Source: Stenotrophomonas sp. 169
GTDB lineage: Bacteria > Pseudomonadota > Gammaproteobacteria > Xanthomonadales > Xanthomonadaceae
NCBI RefSeq assembly: GCF_014621775.1
Contig: NZ_CP061204.1
Location: forward strand, 1,384,501 to 1,448,500
Reading direction: 5' to 3'
DNA: 64,000 nucleotides
Below the pieces are notes generated by a model. It was not told the DNA's origin and searched no databases. It saw only the letters and a list, made by a program, of their open reading frames with translations. The number at the start of each line of letters is the position of its first letter. Position 1 is the first letter of the stretch. The translations under genes were made by a program, and so were the position numbers. Below are positions 62,501 to 64,000 of this stretch, piece after piece.

Positions 62501-63433
62501 CGTCCGCGCGACGGTGCGCCGATCGTGATGCCCGACGGGGAGGTGATGGCCGCGCGGGTGCAGGCCACGGCCAACGACACCGATCCGGCCGGCATCCCGC
62601 CGTTGTCGCTGGACATCGCCGACCTGCAGTTCGGCAAGATCACGTTGGGCCAGGCGACACTGCGCACCCAGCCGGTGGCGAATGGACTGCGCGTGCAGCA
62701 GCTGGATTTCCGCTCACCCAAGCAGGCCATCGACGTGCGCGGCGACTGGCTGGGCAAAGGGCCCGCAGCGCGTACCGCGCTGACCGCGCAGGTGCGCAGC
62801 GAAGACCTCGGTGACCTGCTGCGTGACCTGGACTACGGCGGCCAGCTGCGCGGCGGCCAGGGCCGCATCGACCTGCAGGCCGGCTGGCAGGGCGGTCCCT
62901 CTGATTTCCAGCTGGGCAACCTGCAGGGCACGATGACCGTCGATGCGCGCAATGGCCAGCTGTTGGAACTGGAGCCCGGCGCCGGGCGCGTGCTGGGCCT
63001 GCTCAGCATCACCCAGCTGCCGCGGCGGCTGATGCTGGACTTCCGCGACTTCTTCTCCAAGGGCTTCGCCTTCAACCAGATCGGCGGCACGCTGGCCTTC
63101 GCGGACGGGTCGGCCACCACCGACAAGGTGATGATCGAAGGGCCGGCGGCAAACATCCGCATCCGCGGCCGGACCGACCTGCGCAACCAGCAGTTCGACC
63201 AGACCATCGATGTCAATCCGCGCTCGGGCAACCTGCTGACCGTCGTCGGTGCGGTGGCCGGCGGCCCGGTGGGCGCCGCGCTGGGCGCGGCCACCAATGC
63301 GGTGCTGTCCAAGCCGCTGGGCGAGATCGGTGCCAAGACCTACCGGGTAACCGGGCCGTGGAAAGAGCCCAAGGTGGACGTGGTGGAGCGTGATGCCGCC
63401 GCGCCTCCGCCGCCCAAGCCGAAGGCGCGCTGA
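59546..63433 (+). CDS. yhdP: YhdP family AsmA-like lipid transport protein
   Basis: The very large 1295-aa protein has an N-terminal membrane helix (LALYALAITLVVVALLVGTL). An AsmA-type start (RAGQPVRFDALKAQWTRRGP) and a long beta-rich DUF3971/AsmA-like domain follow. The C-terminal end (NLQGTMTVDARNGQLLELEP, GRVLGLLSITQLPRRLMLDF, GAKTYRVTGPWKEPKVDV) matches YhdP. In E. coli, YhdP with TamB and YdbH carries phospholipids from the inner to the outer membrane through a beta-groove. It is one of the longest genes in the window and lies in the rng-tldD run. Confidence 0.92.
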   Translation: MSAPPRLRLRRIRRLALYALAITLVVVALLVGTLSQLLPLVERNPDKVSAWLSTRAGQPVRFDALKAQWTRRGPLLQLDGLRIGAGEGLRIGQAEVQVAMYAGLLPGRSLTELRLRGLALTLQRADDGRWSVRGLPAAKAGDPLDGLRRLGELQVEQGRLTIEAPSIGLQTTLPRLDLRLRVDADRLRVGVRAWAQADALPLAAVLDVDRRAGNGEAWLGGDPVDLQAWSPLLSGAGVQLLQGRGELNAWVALRDFRPVMVTTDSDLSGLRLAGTPTAHVAKPTLDIERLQVRARWRYSAGGWRAEAPRLRVRAEDREQVLDGLLIGAGQHTALVANNIDGNVLLRGLALTDRVDAGLRDWLYRAHPQLRVRQLQARGERNGPLWVQGDLDTLAFSSVDGGPGLVGIGGRFQGDAEGFSLQLQSRQQMQLDWPKGFGVRHDVRLAGEIVGWHDEAGGWRVGTPALRVQGTDYAADVRGALWFQGDGTRPWMQLAAKIDDVPMTAAKRFWIRSRMSEHARDWLDTALQAGRVRNGIGLVAGDLDDWPFDRNNGRFEATGHIEDGTIRFQKSWPDMTAVDADIAFIGPGFSLTGRGDLAGVNVDAMQAGIEDFGETPLYVRAQSRSESSKLLAMLRRSPLHAQYGDTLDALSVSGPAAVDFDLLQPLRAGQPGHLKGSVTLEGVKLADKRYALDFDDVRGVAQYAGGGFGADNLAVRHLGAAGTLSLRAGGFVRDPQLAFESQLDANLDAGVLLDRAPEMAWLKPYITGRSNWTIGVDMPKAVAAAATGGAPAPVPPARLHLQSDLVGTVLSFPAPLDKPAGEALDTRVAAQLPMGDGRIEVAFGDRLALAARTHQGQTGVQVTLGSARVDRDPPASGLAVNGRSGSLDALEWIGLARGSAADSSGGAGNDPMPLRSVDVQVAQLLLIGGVFEQTRLQLRPTLEFLDVRLDGPSLAGQLQVPSARGGTISGALQRVHWKSLPGPVQPRPRDGAPIVMPDGEVMAARVQATANDTDPAGIPPLSLDIADLQFGKITLGQATLRTQPVANGLRVQQLDFRSPKQAIDVRGDWLGKGPAARTALTAQVRSEDLGDLLRDLDYGGQLRGGQGRIDLQAGWQGGPSDFQLGNLQGTMTVDARNGQLLELEPGAGRVLGLLSITQLPRRLMLDFRDFFSKGFAFNQIGGTLAFADGSATTDKVMIEGPAANIRIRGRTDLRNQQFDQTIDVNPRSGNLLTVVGAVAGGPVGAALGAATNAVLSKPLGEIGAKTYRVTGPWKEPKVDVVERDAAAPPPPKPKAR

Positions 63434-63503
63434 GCGCCTTCCTCCCTCACAACGGCGGCGCGGTGGCTTGCCAATGCCGCCATCCGCCCCCAGATTGAAG
63501 CCC

Positions 63504-64000
63504 ATGACCGATAACGCCCTGACCCTCGCTACCGACCGCCTGCTGCAGCCCGCCGGGCTGGATGCCGGCCTCCTGGAAAACACCTTCGGCCACCTGCTGG
63601 GCCCGGGCATCGACTTTGGTGACCTGTATTTCCAGCATGCCCGCCGCGAAAGCTGGAGCGTGGAAGACGGCATCGTCAAGGACGGTGCGCATTCCATCGA
63701 GCAAGGCGTCGGCGTGCGCGCGATTTCCGGTGAGAAGACCGGCTTCGCCTACTCCGATGACATCCACCGCGACGCATTGTCCAGTGCAGCGCAGTCCGCG
63801 CGCGCGATTTCGCGCGAGGGCGGGGCGCAGACCGGCAAGTCGCTGCTGCGCGGCGATGCGCGCGCGCTGTACCCCGCGCTGGATCCGGTGGACAGCCTGG
63901 GCAACGAAGCCAAGGTGGAGGTGCTGAAGCGGTTGGACAGCTACCTGCGCGCGGCCGACCCACGGGTGAAGCAGGTCACCGTCAGCCTGTCCGGCGGCGT
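63504..64000 (+). CDS. tldD: Metalloprotease TldD, N-terminal part
   Basis: The first 165 codons are visible; the gene runs off the right edge. The protein starts MTDNALTLATDRLLQPAGLD and continues with YFQHARRESWSVEDGIVKDG, QGVGVRAISGEKTGFAYSDD and SLLRGDARALYPALDP, matching TldD. TldD forms a complex with TldE/PmbA that degrades peptides such as the CcdA antitoxin and matures microcins. The catalytic HExxH is further downstream and not in the window. It follows yhdP by 70 bp. Confidence 0.92.
   Translation, partial: MTDNALTLATDRLLQPAGLDAGLLENTFGHLLGPGIDFGDLYFQHARRESWSVEDGIVKDGAHSIEQGVGVRAISGEKTGFAYSDDIHRDALSSAAQSARAISREGGAQTGKSLLRGDARALYPALDPVDSLGNEAKVEVLKRLDSYLRAADPRVKQVTVSLSGG

Overview
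The window is GC-rich, gene-dense chromosomal DNA of a gammaproteobacterium, most probably Stenotrophomonas or a close relative in the Xanthomonadaceae. The best evidence is a family of short palindromes that carry GTAG at one end (GTAG-CGCCGACC-CATGGTCGGCG and variants). These match the SMAG REP elements described from Stenotrophomonas maltophilia. The gene content (metG beside an orphan rnfB, leuS-lptE-holA-nadD-rsfS-rlmH, maf-rng-yhdP-tldD, many TonB-type and DUF families) also fits. I see no prophage, insertion sequence, CRISPR array or rRNA; there is one tRNA gene (Asn).

Layout. 1-2733 (minus): a tightly overlapping repair operon of putative exonuclease, ATP-dependent DNA ligase and DEXH helicase (cut by the window edge), with aidB divergent at 2844. 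4532-6111: two alanine-rich lipoprotein genes flank about 830 bp of non-coding repeats, including two large hairpin elements in opposite orientation. 6236-13073: thiolase, a lipidated subtilase autotransporter, leucine dehydrogenase and an HDOD protein. 13186-17635: a phospholipase D family protein, a degenerate pseudouridine synthase, a YgjP-like metalloprotein, YaiL, a DksA-type zinc protein and a small MscS channel. 17672-19986: an ECF sigma factor, probable anti-sigma factor and DUF4097 operon with a 73-bp imperfect palindrome over its leader. 20043-25440: YkgJ, YegD, YjdM, a transglutaminase/TPR protein, an HD hydrolase, a 58-aa cysteine-rich protein and a DUF998 protein. 25493-29474: a VirJ/AcvB-like hydrolase faces an MprF-like aminoacyl-phosphatidylglycerol synthase. 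29669-36098: RidA, RnfB, a HAD phosphatase, MetG, DUF2147, YaeR and a 496-aa orphan protein. 36149-44597: DUF885 peptidase, DUF502, intradiol dioxygenase, thioesterase-like protein, CHASE2 protein with a broken GGDEF, CnoX and small proteins. 44698-51001: leuS, lptE, holA, nadD, rsfS, rlmH and tRNA-Asn. 51148-57297: a lipoprotein, DUF4239, TonB-dependent receptor, TonB and SIMPL protein. 57427-64000: maf, rng, yhdP and the start of tldD.

Genes that probably work together: the ligase-linked repair genes, possibly with aidB; the sigma/anti-sigma/DUF4097 set; MprF with the VirJ-like hydrolase in aminoacyl-lipid turnover; TonB with its receptor; and the leuS-rlmH and maf-tldD housekeeping runs.

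The most notable signals are three SMAG elements whose GTAG terminus supplies the host gene's TAG stop codon, the inverted-repeat hairpins whose arms have changed together, the broken active sites in two enzyme families, and the orphan coiled-coil protein at 34608-36098. All function calls come from reading the sequence against remembered family features. No database search was run.
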